Assembly (NCBI GenBank): GCA_035720945.1
Contig: DASTNK010000040.1
Span: 1-10,126, forward strand
Direction of reading: 5' to 3'
Source: SCQX01 sp035720945
Lineage (GTDB): Bacteria; Pseudomonadota; Gammaproteobacteria; Burkholderiales; Burkholderiaceae_B
Length of the DNA stretch: 10,126 nucleotides
Shown: positions 1 through 6,343 of the stretch, one piece after another
How positions within the stretch are numbered: the stretch's first letter is position 1
Layout: every line of letters starts with the position of its first letter
Notes under the pieces: generated by a model
Database searches by the model: none
What the model was told of the DNA's origin: nothing
The model's input: the letters and a program-made list of their open reading frames with translations, nothing else
Position numbers and translations under genes: made by a program

Positions 1-362
1 TCATGACCGCAGGCGTGCATCACCGGCACCGCCTGGCCGTCGGCGTCGGCACCCTTGACCTTGCTGGCATAGGGCACACCGGTGGCTTCCTCGACCGGCA
101 GCGCATCCATATCGGCGCGCATCATCACTGTGGGGCCGTCGCCATTTTTCAGCACCCCCACCACGCCCGTGCCGCCGACACCGGTCGTCACGTCATAACC
201 GGTTGCGCGCAACCGGTCGGCCGCGAGCTCAGCGGTTCGGTGTTCCTGCATGGACAGCTCGGGATGCGCATGCACGTCTTTGTATAGGGCTTCGAGGTCT
301 GGAATAAGCCGATCAAGGTTCTTCAAGATGGGCTTGGCAACTGCGGCTTTCGTAGTGTTCAT
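1..362 (-). CDS. M20-family amidohydrolase, N-terminal part (partial)
   Basis: The first 120 residues of a zinc-dependent M20 peptidase/amidohydrolase of the hippurate hydrolase or IAA-amino-acid hydrolase type; the C-terminal two thirds lie beyond position 1. Visible family motifs are DVHAHPELSMQE (29-40), the metal-site segment MRADMDALP (81-89) and HACGH (116-120), the last supplying a Cys and His of the metal centre in this subfamily. No signal peptide is seen, so a cytoplasmic enzyme cleaving N-acyl amino acids or similar amides is expected. The ATG at 360-362 has a GAGGG ribosome site just upstream. The start lies only two bases after the stop of a possible small ORF (365-463), which suggests translational coupling. 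The substrate cannot be told from this fragment. Confidence 0.9.
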   Translation of the reverse strand, partial: MNTTKAAVAKPILKNLDRLIPDLEALYKDVHAHPELSMQEHRTAELAADRLRATGYDVTTGVGGTGVVGVLKNGDGPTVMMRADMDALPVEEATGVPYASKVKGADADGQAVPVMHACGH

Positions 363-364
363 GA

Positions 365-463
365 CTACCCTCGAGCAATTCGGATGACCGGCATCGAGCA
401 ACGTCGGTATATTTTCAAAGGAGAAATGCCCAACTGACCTGCCACATCTCGTCTCTTGCTCAC
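365..463 (-). CDS. Possible 32-residue helix-turn-helix-like small protein or leader
   Basis: A GTG start (461-463) is preceded by AAAGGAG at a 6-base spacing, the best ribosome site in this intergenic region. The reading frame ends with TAG two bases before the amidohydrolase ATG. The middle reads DVAGQLGISPLKIYRR (6-21), followed by PVIRIARG at the end. This resembles the start of excisionase/MerR-like HTH_17 domains, where an 'A..LGVS..TVYR' helix-turn-helix is followed by 'LPAxxIGR'. It could be a tiny regulator, a coupled leader peptide or the remnant of a larger HTH gene. It is short enough that the resemblance may be chance. The ribosome site and the two-base gap to the next gene are directly visible; the function is inference. 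Confidence 0.35.
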   Translation of the reverse strand: MSKRRDVAGQLGISPLKIYRRCSMPVIRIARG

Positions 464-559
464 GCCGTGCTCCTTTGATGGAAAGTCATGGTTGTCATCG
501 CACGGACACTATCCAGGAGATCTGACCCGCGCGTGTGAAGGGCTGATCGTGTGAGCACG

Positions 560-1414
560 CTATACCTGTTTCAGAGCCTGGGTAACAGCCACGGACATGG
601 GTGTCGTTGGGTGCCCTATGAGCCTTGAGAGCACGTGACCGTCATCGAACAGACCGCCCTTGGATGCGCCAACGTCCCAATCAGCAATGGCCGTAGCAAA
701 CCCTGTGGGCAGGCCAAACTCCTGAAGTTTCTTCGCATAGGATGCGGCATTCAGGTTTTGATAAACGATGGGCTTGCCCGTTTGCCTGGCGATCTCCGCC
801 GCCAGCTCGGCGAGGGTGTATGCCTGGTCACCCGCCAATTCATAAATCTTGCCATCGTGTTCCGGCTGCGACAGCGCAACCAACGCGGCTTCGGCATAGT
901 CGGCCCGCGCGGCAGAAGAAATCCGGCCGGCGGCAGCTGCCCCCAAGACGGCATTGCCGGCCAGGATGCCCTGGATCGAGCCCAGGTAGTTTTCGGTGTA
1001 CCAACCATTGCGCAAGACGGTGTGGAGAATGCCAGACTCTTTCAACATGCGCTCCGTCTGGACATGCTCGTCTGCCAGGGCTTCGAGAGGGGAGGTGTCG
1101 GCCCGTAGCAAGCTGGTATAGACGATGCGGCGTACCCCTGCTTTTTTTGCGGCGTCGATAATGTGGCGATGTTGTTCGACGCGTTGGCCGATTTCGCTTG
1201 CGGAAATCATCATCAGCGTGTCGACGCCCGACAATGCCTGAACGAGCGTATCTGGCTTGGTGTAATCCGCCTCACGCACCGAAACGCCCAGGTTGGCGGC
1301 CTTGGAGGGTGTGCGTGCAAGCGCGACCAAACTGTTGGCGGATTGGGAGGCCTTGAGCCTTTCGATCAGGATGCGGCCGAGTTGGCCTGTGGAGCCTGTG
1401 ATGGCGATAGTCAT
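560..1414 (-). CDS. qorB: QorB-like NAD(P)H:quinone oxidoreductase (NmrA family)
   Basis: A 284-residue protein, the usual length of E. coli QorB (YtfG), which it resembles end to end. It has an atypical short-chain Rossmann fold: GSTGQLG (7-13) is the NAD(P) glycine motif. SEIGQRVEQHRHIIDAAKKA (74-93), YTSLLRADTSP (99-109), the NGWYTENY segment (136-143) and DVGASKGGLFDD (247-258) are characteristic of this subgroup. It is expected to reduce quinones with NADPH in the cytoplasm. An in-frame extension to 1492 is possible, but the ATG at 1412-1414 matches the family N-terminus and has a GAGGATCCTCC ribosome region. It lies 90 bases downstream of the cytochrome c gene on the same strand, so it may be read through from that operon or have its own promoter. 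The HxlR-type regulator that is divergent from qorB in enterobacteria is absent here. Confidence 0.92.
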   Translation of the reverse strand: MTIAITGSTGQLGRILIERLKASQSANSLVALARTPSKAANLGVSVREADYTKPDTLVQALSGVDTLMMISASEIGQRVEQHRHIIDAAKKAGVRRIVYTSLLRADTSPLEALADEHVQTERMLKESGILHTVLRNGWYTENYLGSIQGILAGNAVLGAAAAGRISSAARADYAEAALVALSQPEHDGKIYELAGDQAYTLAELAAEIARQTGKPIVYQNLNAASYAKKLQEFGLPTGFATAIADWDVGASKGGLFDDGHVLSRLIGHPTTPMSVAVTQALKQV

Positions 1415-1504
1415 GATGGAGGATCCTCGTTGAGTCAATTTAGCAACCCACATTGCATCGAACAACATGGGGGCCTTGTAACCGTGGGACAATACATCGC
1501 GGGG

Positions 1505-2911
1505 TCACGCCCGACGCCGACGCGGCCGAAAAATCAAATAAAGAATCAACAGTATGATGAGGCCCGCGATCACCAAACCGATACGCGCGAGCAATAACAA
1601 ATCCACCCCGGAGGCTTGGGTGGGGGCGCCGCTTCTCAGGGCGGCGACCTGTTCAACCGTGACTTTGCCAGCCGGGTTGCCATAGGCCTTTATCAGATAG
1701 TTGCTCAGGGTCGTCACCTGCGTGTCGTCCATGGCCTCGCGAAAGCCCGGCATGACGACGCCGTTGCCCTGCGCCGGCAGGTGAATGCCGTCGAGTATGG
1801 CCAGGACCAGATTGTTGGTCTGAGTACGCGCGGTTGCCGTGTTGTGGAACAGCGCTGGCAGGCCGTCGTCGAAACTGCCCTGGGCCTTTGCCTGGTGACA
1901 AGTGGCGCAGTGCGCGTCGTAAAGCTGCGTGCCGGTCATTTGATCTGGATTCGACGGCCAGGGCTGGCCGCGCACGGTGGCCAGCTTGTCGGAGGCGCTG
2001 CCCCAATCGTAGACGGGTTTGGTATCCGCGGCATCGTGAATGGCCGGCACTGTTTTCAGATAAACCGCGATAGCTTTCAAGTCGTCCTTCGACAGGTGCC
2101 TCAGGCTGAAGTCTATGGCCTCCATCATGGGGCCAGAGGCCTGGGCTTTGGCTGTGTGGCCCGTGCTCAGGTATTCGATGATCTCCTTGTCGCTCCAGCC
2201 GCCAATGCCGCTATTGGAATCAGAGGTGATGTTGGGGGCATACCAGGGGCCGACGTAAGCGCCGCCCAGAGAACGCGAGGAGTCCTCCGCCATGAACGTG
2301 TTGCGAGGCGTATGACACGCCGTGCAATGCGCCAGACCCTGGACAAGATAGGCTCCGCGGTTCCAGAGGTAGCCTTTGTTGGGAATCGGCTTATACGGTT
2401 TGTCGTCGAGGAACAGAAAATTCCAGGCCAACATATCCAGGCGGATATTGAACGGAAAGGGCAGCGATGTCTTGGGCGCCGGGGTGTCGACCGGCGCGAC
2501 GCCATGCATGAAATAGGTGTACATCGCTTTGATGTCGGCGTCGCTGAGTTGCGCGTAGCTGGTATACGGCATGGCTGGGTACAAATGCTTGCCGTCGGCA
2601 CGCACGCCTTCGCGCAGTGCGCGGGTGAATTGTTCGAGTGTGTAGTTGCCTATACCGGCCGTTTTAGACGGCGTGATGTTGGTGGAAAAAATGTCGCCGA
2701 ACGGTGTGGAAACCGCCAAGCCGCCGGCGAAAGGTTTGCCTCCCCGGGCGGTATGGCAGGCTATGCAGTCACCGGCCGTGGCCAGGTACTTCCCTTGCTG
2801 GATAAGCTTGGCGTCGCTTGTGTCGGCAGCCTGGGCACCCAGGCTCAGGCAGACGGCCAGCGCCGCTAGGGTCGAGGACAGAATGGTTTTCAAACACATC
2901 GTCGTTTTCAT
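1505..2911 (-). CDS. Tri-heme cytochrome c subunit of membrane FAD-dependent sugar/alcohol dehydrogenase
   Basis: A 468-residue electron-transfer subunit of the family that serves gluconate, sorbitol, fructose and Burkholderia glucose dehydrogenases. A Sec signal peptide ends near AQA (26-29). Three c-type heme sites are visible: CIACH (49-53), CTACH (196-200) and CATCH (335-339). Methionines in YPAMPY (Met114), GPMMEA (262-263) and VVMPGF (Met387) are likely sixth ligands. Residues 436-461 form a hydrophobic C-terminal anchor followed by RPRRRR, so the heme domains face the periplasm. In this family the subunit takes electrons from the flavoprotein and delivers them to ubiquinone. It starts 24 bases after the flavoprotein stop, with AAAGG at a suitable distance, and is the last gene of a three-gene operon. 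Confidence 0.95.
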   Translation of the reverse strand: MKTTMCLKTILSSTLAALAVCLSLGAQAADTSDAKLIQQGKYLATAGDCIACHTARGGKPFAGGLAVSTPFGDIFSTNITPSKTAGIGNYTLEQFTRALREGVRADGKHLYPAMPYTSYAQLSDADIKAMYTYFMHGVAPVDTPAPKTSLPFPFNIRLDMLAWNFLFLDDKPYKPIPNKGYLWNRGAYLVQGLAHCTACHTPRNTFMAEDSSRSLGGAYVGPWYAPNITSDSNSGIGGWSDKEIIEYLSTGHTAKAQASGPMMEAIDFSLRHLSKDDLKAIAVYLKTVPAIHDAADTKPVYDWGSASDKLATVRGQPWPSNPDQMTGTQLYDAHCATCHQAKAQGSFDDGLPALFHNTATARTQTNNLVLAILDGIHLPAQGNGVVMPGFREAMDDTQVTTLSNYLIKAYGNPAGKVTVEQVAALRSGAPTQASGVDLLLLARIGLVIAGLIILLILYLIFRPRRRRA

Positions 2912-2935
2912 GGGGACCCGCCTTTACAGGGATGG

Positions 2936-4573
2936 TCAAGACTTTGCCCGGGCAGAATCGCCGGCGTGCGAACCGCCGGCTTGCCCGCCCAGAATGTGAT
3001 GCACGGTATGCAGCGCCAGGGCCACGCCGTTCTCGGTGGAGTTGCAGGTGCCGCAGGTGGGAATGACCCCGGTGCCAACCATGAACAGATTTTCGTGGTC
3101 GTACGCGCGCCCCCACTTGTCGACGACGGAGGTGGCGGGATCATTACCCGTGCGGACGGTTCCGCATATATGCTGGTTGTTCGCATACTCGCCGTCGCGC
3201 GTGAAGCGCAGGTTGGTGCCCCCCATGAGATCGGCGATGCGACGGAAATCGTCCAGAGCGCGAATGGCGCCCTTGTGTGTGTAGTCGTCGATAAAGTAGT
3301 GAGCTTCAGGCTTGGGAATACCCATGCCGTCTTTTTGCGAGCTGAGGGTAATCCGATTGTCGCGGTGGGGCAGTACCTCGAGCACCGTTTTCACATTCAG
3401 TTCCCGCGCCGCGCTGTGCCGCAGGCGGCGCTCGAATTCGGCGCCATAGACCCCGTCGGCGATCAGCGACTTGGTGGTGCCGTCAACCCGGGATATGTTC
3501 GTGAAGTCCAGTCGGTAGGGCGCGTGCTCTTTGCGGAACTCGCCATCGCGCATGGTGTTGATCGAGCTGGGGCTTTGCGGGCCACGGCCCAGCCAGAGGT
3601 CTTCGTCGGCGTCGAAAGTCAGCGACGTGCTGGGGTGGTCCATGAGATGCCGGCCCACCATGTCCCGCGCGTTGGCCAGGCCTTTGGGAAATTTGTCGCT
3701 GGTGGAAAGCAGGAGCAGCCGCGGACTTTCGATGCCGTTGGCCGCGACGATGAAGGTTTTGCCCGTGACACGGTGCGTGCCTTTGTTGGGGTCGTAGTAT
3801 AGCGCGGCCACCACGCGCCCTTTGTCGTCGCTTTCCAGCTTGTAGACGTTGGCGTTGGGCACCAGCTTGACTCCGGCGTCTTCCGCTTTTTTCACGGCGC
3901 GCCCACCGTTGAATTGCGCATCGATGGGGCAGATGGGCTGGCAACTGTTGTTGCCGACACAGGCGGGGCGCCCGTCGTAGGGCCGGCTGTTGCGCGCCGT
4001 GGTGTTGGTGACGACCTTGTAGGTTGGGTCCAGTCGTTCGCGCACACGCCGCATGGCGTAGGGCTCGGCCACCGGTTCCATGGGGAAGGGCTTCTTACGG
4101 GGCGACCCGGTGTCGGGGGCGCCAGATACGCCCATGATTTCCTCGGCATCCTGGTAGAAGGGTTCCAGCTCGTCGTAGGAAACCGGCCAGTCCACCCCGA
4201 CGCCGTACAGCGTGCGGATGCGGTGGTCGTTGGGGATATTGCGCCAGGCGTGCGCCGCCCAGTGCCAGGTGGTGCCGCCCACCATGCGTATGTATTCCGC
4301 TGGGTACGGGTAGGGGCCCGCTTGTACCAGGTAGCCATTGTCTTGCGGCTTATAGATGGGGTTGGGCGCCCAGGGGGAGAACGGGTAGGGCGACATCCAG
4401 TCGCTGCGTCGAGGCGAGTTGCGGAAATTCGCCACGATGTGATCGCGCGTGTAGCGGGGGCCGGCCTCGAGTATGAGAACCGACGCGCCCGCCTGGGCAA
4501 GCTTCATGGCCGTGAGGGAACCGATGATGCCGGAGCCGATCACGATGAAATCCGCGTTCAGAGAGTCTGCCAT
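2936..4573 (-). CDS. GMC-family FAD dehydrogenase, large catalytic subunit (glucose/sorbitol/gluconate dehydrogenase type)
   Basis: A 545-residue GMC flavoprotein, closely similar along its length to the alpha subunit of Burkholderia cepacia FAD glucose dehydrogenase. The N-terminal FAD motif is GSGIIG (13-18) with LILEAGPR (33-40). The flavin-contact segment YIRMVGGTTWHWAA is at 94-107. CVGNNSCQPIC (205-215) gives Cys205, Cys211 and Cys215, matching the [3Fe-4S] ligand region of that enzyme. Catalytic His468 (NNQHICG) and Asn511 (CGTCNST) are in the GMC positions. No export signal is present; in this family the subunit is carried out by the Tat signal of the small subunit. The ribosome site AAGGA overlaps the small-subunit stop, 9 bases before the ATG, so the two are probably translated together. 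The natural substrate (glucose, sorbitol, gluconate, 2-ketogluconate or another polyol) cannot be assigned from sequence alone. Confidence 0.95.
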   Translation of the reverse strand: MADSLNADFIVIGSGIIGSLTAMKLAQAGASVLILEAGPRYTRDHIVANFRNSPRRSDWMSPYPFSPWAPNPIYKPQDNGYLVQAGPYPYPAEYIRMVGGTTWHWAAHAWRNIPNDHRIRTLYGVGVDWPVSYDELEPFYQDAEEIMGVSGAPDTGSPRKKPFPMEPVAEPYAMRRVRERLDPTYKVVTNTTARNSRPYDGRPACVGNNSCQPICPIDAQFNGGRAVKKAEDAGVKLVPNANVYKLESDDKGRVVAALYYDPNKGTHRVTGKTFIVAANGIESPRLLLLSTSDKFPKGLANARDMVGRHLMDHPSTSLTFDADEDLWLGRGPQSPSSINTMRDGEFRKEHAPYRLDFTNISRVDGTTKSLIADGVYGAEFERRLRHSAARELNVKTVLEVLPHRDNRITLSSQKDGMGIPKPEAHYFIDDYTHKGAIRALDDFRRIADLMGGTNLRFTRDGEYANNQHICGTVRTGNDPATSVVDKWGRAYDHENLFMVGTGVIPTCGTCNSTENGVALALHTVHHILGGQAGGSHAGDSARAKS

Positions 4574-4582
4574 GGGGTTTCC

Positions 4583-5098
4583 TTACAAGGGCTTGCGCGT
4601 CCAACTGCCATAGGGGCCATAGGCATAGGTGGGAGGCTTGAGCACATCGGCGACGAACTGCGCGTTGAGCGCATCCTCGTATGCGATGACGTGTGCCTGG
4701 GCACCGGAGCCGATCACACCAAGAAACCACGCGGTCGCGATTTTGCGCGGCAAGGGGGCAAGTGGTGATTTTTCATCGTCGAGCGTCTTTTGCAACTGCA
4801 TCGGATCGAGCTTGCGCTCGTCGATCAGTTGGAGCAATGCGGCGGCGGAGGCGGGAAACCCCGACTGTTCGACGCTGAGCGCCCTGAAGATTCGATCAGC
4901 CATGTCGGCGTCCAGCGACTGGCGCCCTGCGATGATGGCCGACAAGGCCAGGAAGGCACCGTGCTGGTCGCCCTTGACGGGTTGGGCCATTGCCCAGGGA
5001 ACCAATGTGGCGGTGTATGCGCCGACGAATCCGGCGAGCAGGCGCCTGCGGCGAGGTGATGGCGGAAGTGAGTCTGGCGGACCGGAGAATTCTTGCAC
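4583..5098 (-). CDS. Tat-exported small subunit of FAD sugar/sorbitol dehydrogenase (FAD-SLDH family)
   Basis: A 171-residue gamma/small subunit of the sorbitol/sugar dehydrogenase family. A twin-arginine signal is visible: RRRRLLAGF (16-24) followed by a hydrophobic stretch to VPWAMA (33-38). The C-terminal half holds the family's 'WFLGVIG...VIAYEDAL...VADVLKPPTY' pattern ending in a Trp-containing tail. In the Burkholderia enzyme this subunit escorts and stabilises the flavoprotein for Tat export. The start chosen is GTG 5096-5098, with a perfect AAGGAG at 5107-5112 and an 8-base spacing. A longer in-frame ORF begins at a TTG (5156-5158) inside a CCAAC repeat and has no ribosome site, so it is rejected. 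This is the first gene of the operon, followed by the flavoprotein and the tri-heme cytochrome. Confidence 0.9.
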   Translation of the reverse strand: MQEFSGPPDSLPPSPRRRRLLAGFVGAYTATLVPWAMAQPVKGDQHGAFLALSAIIAGRQSLDADMADRIFRALSVEQSGFPASAAALLQLIDERKLDPMQLQKTLDDEKSPLAPLPRKIATAWFLGVIGSGAQAHVIAYEDALNAQFVADVLKPPTYAYGPYGSWTRKPL

Positions 5099-5106
5099 GG
5101 TTCGAT

Positions 5107-5112
5107 CTCCTT
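5107..5112 (-). promoter_or_regulatory. Ribosome binding site deciding the GTG start of the small subunit
   Basis: AAGGAG on the minus strand lies 8 bases before the GTG at 5096-5098. It is the strongest Shine-Dalgarno match in the leader, and it places the start 60 bases downstream of the longest possible ORF start. Confidence 0.85.
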
Positions 5113-5144
5113 CTTGGTGTGTCTCAACCAACCAACTGAACTGG

Positions 5145-5166
5145 CCAACCCAACCCAACCCAACCC
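5145..5166 (-). repeat. GGGTT tandem repeat with G-quadruplex potential in the dehydrogenase operon leader
   Basis: On the minus (mRNA-like) strand four GGG tracts at 5164-5166, 5159-5161, 5154-5156 and 5149-5151 are separated by TT loops, followed by TTGG. This satisfies the canonical G3-N1-7 quadruplex rule with very short loops. It sits about 50-70 bases upstream of the small-subunit GTG and before the AAGGAG site, so it is in the leader if transcription starts upstream. A related CAACCAACCAAC stretch lies at 5125-5136. The structure is inferred; the repeat is directly visible. Confidence 0.75.
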
Positions 5167-5453
5167 GTTATTCTTGACTACCCGAGGCTTTCGGCCGGGA
5201 AGCGGTATAGGCATTCTGATTGTCTCTCTTAGTTCTGAGTACGCACAAAAAAGAAAATGAAACAAAACATAACATCGCATTCATGCGTGCTTGACGGAGC
5301 AGACTGAAATGCGAGTTTTGTCGCTTCCCGGTTTTGTTTATTGGTAGATCACCATAAAACGCATAATGTATATTATGTAAAATTAAAGATTCAAAAAATA
5401 ATTTGTGGATTCACCTGTCGTCGTTCCACAAAGAAGCCGAGTTCGGGAGGCCC
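5167..5453. promoter_or_regulatory. AT-rich divergent intergenic region between the dehydrogenase operon and a cytochrome b561 gene
   Basis: About 290 bases without a supported gene lie between the leftward dehydrogenase operon and the rightward b561 gene, so they should hold both promoters. Composition departs sharply from the surroundings: 5341-5400 has only 13 G/C in 60 bases. Two inverted repeats stand out: CGCAT-TC-ATGCG (5276-5287) and CATAAT-GTAT-ATTATG (5362-5377). A weak leftward sigma70-like pair is TTGAAT (5389-5394) and TATACA (5367-5372), 16 bases apart, with the -10 inside the second inverted repeat. That would give a leader of about 260 bases for the operon. Promoter assignment is tentative. 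Confidence 0.45.
5362..5377. repeat. Inverted repeat CATAAT-N4-ATTATG, candidate operator
   Basis: A perfect 6-base inverted repeat with a 4-base centre lies in the most AT-rich part of the divergent intergenic region and overlaps possible -10 elements in both directions. The geometry would suit a dimeric regulator, but no regulator gene lies next to it. Confidence 0.35.
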
Positions 5454-5492
5454 ATGATGGCTGGTTGTGATGCGCGGCCCGTCTCATTGTGA
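5454..5492 (+). CDS. Possible 12-residue leader peptide before cytochrome b561
   Basis: Tandem ATG ATG (5454-5459) follows GGGAGG (5445-5450), which is well spaced for the second ATG. The frame encodes MMAGCDARPVSL and stops at 5490-5492, in a different frame from the b561 gene. It could be a leader ORF or simply a chance ORF behind a purine-rich run. No attenuator hairpin was recognised. Confidence 0.2.
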   Translation: MMAGCDARPVSL

Positions 5493-5553
5493 ATTGCCGG
5501 ACGGCCCATTAAACTACCAGGACATTATCGTCATAGGCAAACTGGTCAGCGCA

Positions 5554-6168
5554 ATGAAACCTGTTGCCCTTCCGGGGCGACGCATCGGAAACACTTTGGT
5601 GAAAAGCTCCGCCACCCATTACGATTCAATCTCTCAATTCCTTCATTGGTGCACGGCGGTGCTTGTCCTCGTTGCGTTCATATATGGGCCGGGAGGGCCC
5701 GAGCAGCGTGTCTATTCATCCGCTCACGAGTTCAACCGTCAATTGCATGAAACCCTGGGGTTGTGCGTGTTCGCGCTCACCGTCATCCGTTTGCTGTGGC
5801 GGGCGGTTGCCACTCGCCCCGAGGCGCCTCCGGGCGCTCGTTGGATGGTTGTGATGGCGACGACTGTTCAATGGGCACTGTATCTGCTGCTGCTCGCCCT
5901 TCCGCTGACCGCCATCGCTGGCGCGTGGCTCGAAGGGCACCCATTGACGCTTCTGGCCGGGGCCGAGATTCGACCATTGTTCGGTATGTCTCACGGCGTG
6001 GGCGCGGCCTTCGCGTCGGCCCATAAGTGGCTTGGCGACGCGATCATGTGGCTTGCCGGATTTCACGCACTGGCGGCGCTTTTCCATCATGTCGTTCTCA
6101 AGGATGACGTGCTGGCCTCCATGCTTCCTCGTTGGCTGCCCGATGGATGGACAAAGATTGGCCGGTGA
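5554..6168 (+). CDS. Cytochrome b561 family membrane protein
   Basis: A di-heme b561 protein of 204 residues from the ATG at 5554. Family features are clear: SISQFLHW with His31, LHETLG with His65, SAHKWLG with His157 and GFHALAALFHH with His171. These four histidines sit on predicted membrane helices and would ligate two b hemes. Four hydrophobic segments are visible, near 32-45, 70-83, 105-122 and 160-180. Bacterial b561 proteins exchange electrons with the quinone pool; E. coli CybB is reported to act as a superoxide:quinone oxidoreductase. The frame is open upstream to GTG 5467, and a GTG at 5599 nearer the conserved core is also possible; no start has a strong ribosome site, so the N-terminus is uncertain. 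It is divergent from the dehydrogenase operon and convergent with the sensor kinase gene. Confidence 0.9.
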   Translation: MKPVALPGRRIGNTLVKSSATHYDSISQFLHWCTAVLVLVAFIYGPGGPEQRVYSSAHEFNRQLHETLGLCVFALTVIRLLWRAVATRPEAPPGARWMVVMATTVQWALYLLLLALPLTAIAGAWLEGHPLTLLAGAEIRPLFGMSHGVGAAFASAHKWLGDAIMWLAGFHALAALFHHVVLKDDVLASMLPRWLPDGWTKIGR

Positions 6169-6343
6169 GTCCTCCTGTCGGCCAGGACGACTGCCTTGTC
6201 ATCGCAAACAGTCATCAGTCTTTAAAACGAAACAACCGTCGGGAATCGGCGTCATAGGTTGCCGGTAGCCGCCAAACGCGGTCGACACCGGATGTGGTGC
6301 GATACGCGGCACGCGCGAGGTGCCTGGTGTGCCTGCGGACGGG

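Noticed and set aside
1616..2869. A 417-codon open frame on the plus strand opposite the tri-heme cytochrome c gene.
   Set aside because: It is the antisense shadow of a GC-rich gene; the minus-strand protein has a signal peptide, three heme motifs and an anchor, while this translation matches no family.
3914..4768. A 284-codon plus-strand frame opposite the GMC flavoprotein and small subunit.
   Set aside because: It spans two well-supported minus-strand genes and their junction, has no recognisable domain, and reflects GC-rich codon bias.
5099..5158. N-terminal extension of the dehydrogenase small subunit to TTG 5156-5158.
   Set aside because: The TTG lies inside the GGGTT repeat without a ribosome site, and the extension would put 20 extra residues before the Tat signal; GTG 5096-5098 has a perfect AAGGAG.
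6169..6343. Search for a bidirectional terminator between the convergent b561 and sensor kinase genes.
   Set aside because: Only weak stems such as CACC-N6-GGTG were seen, with no following T-run, so no terminator is claimed.
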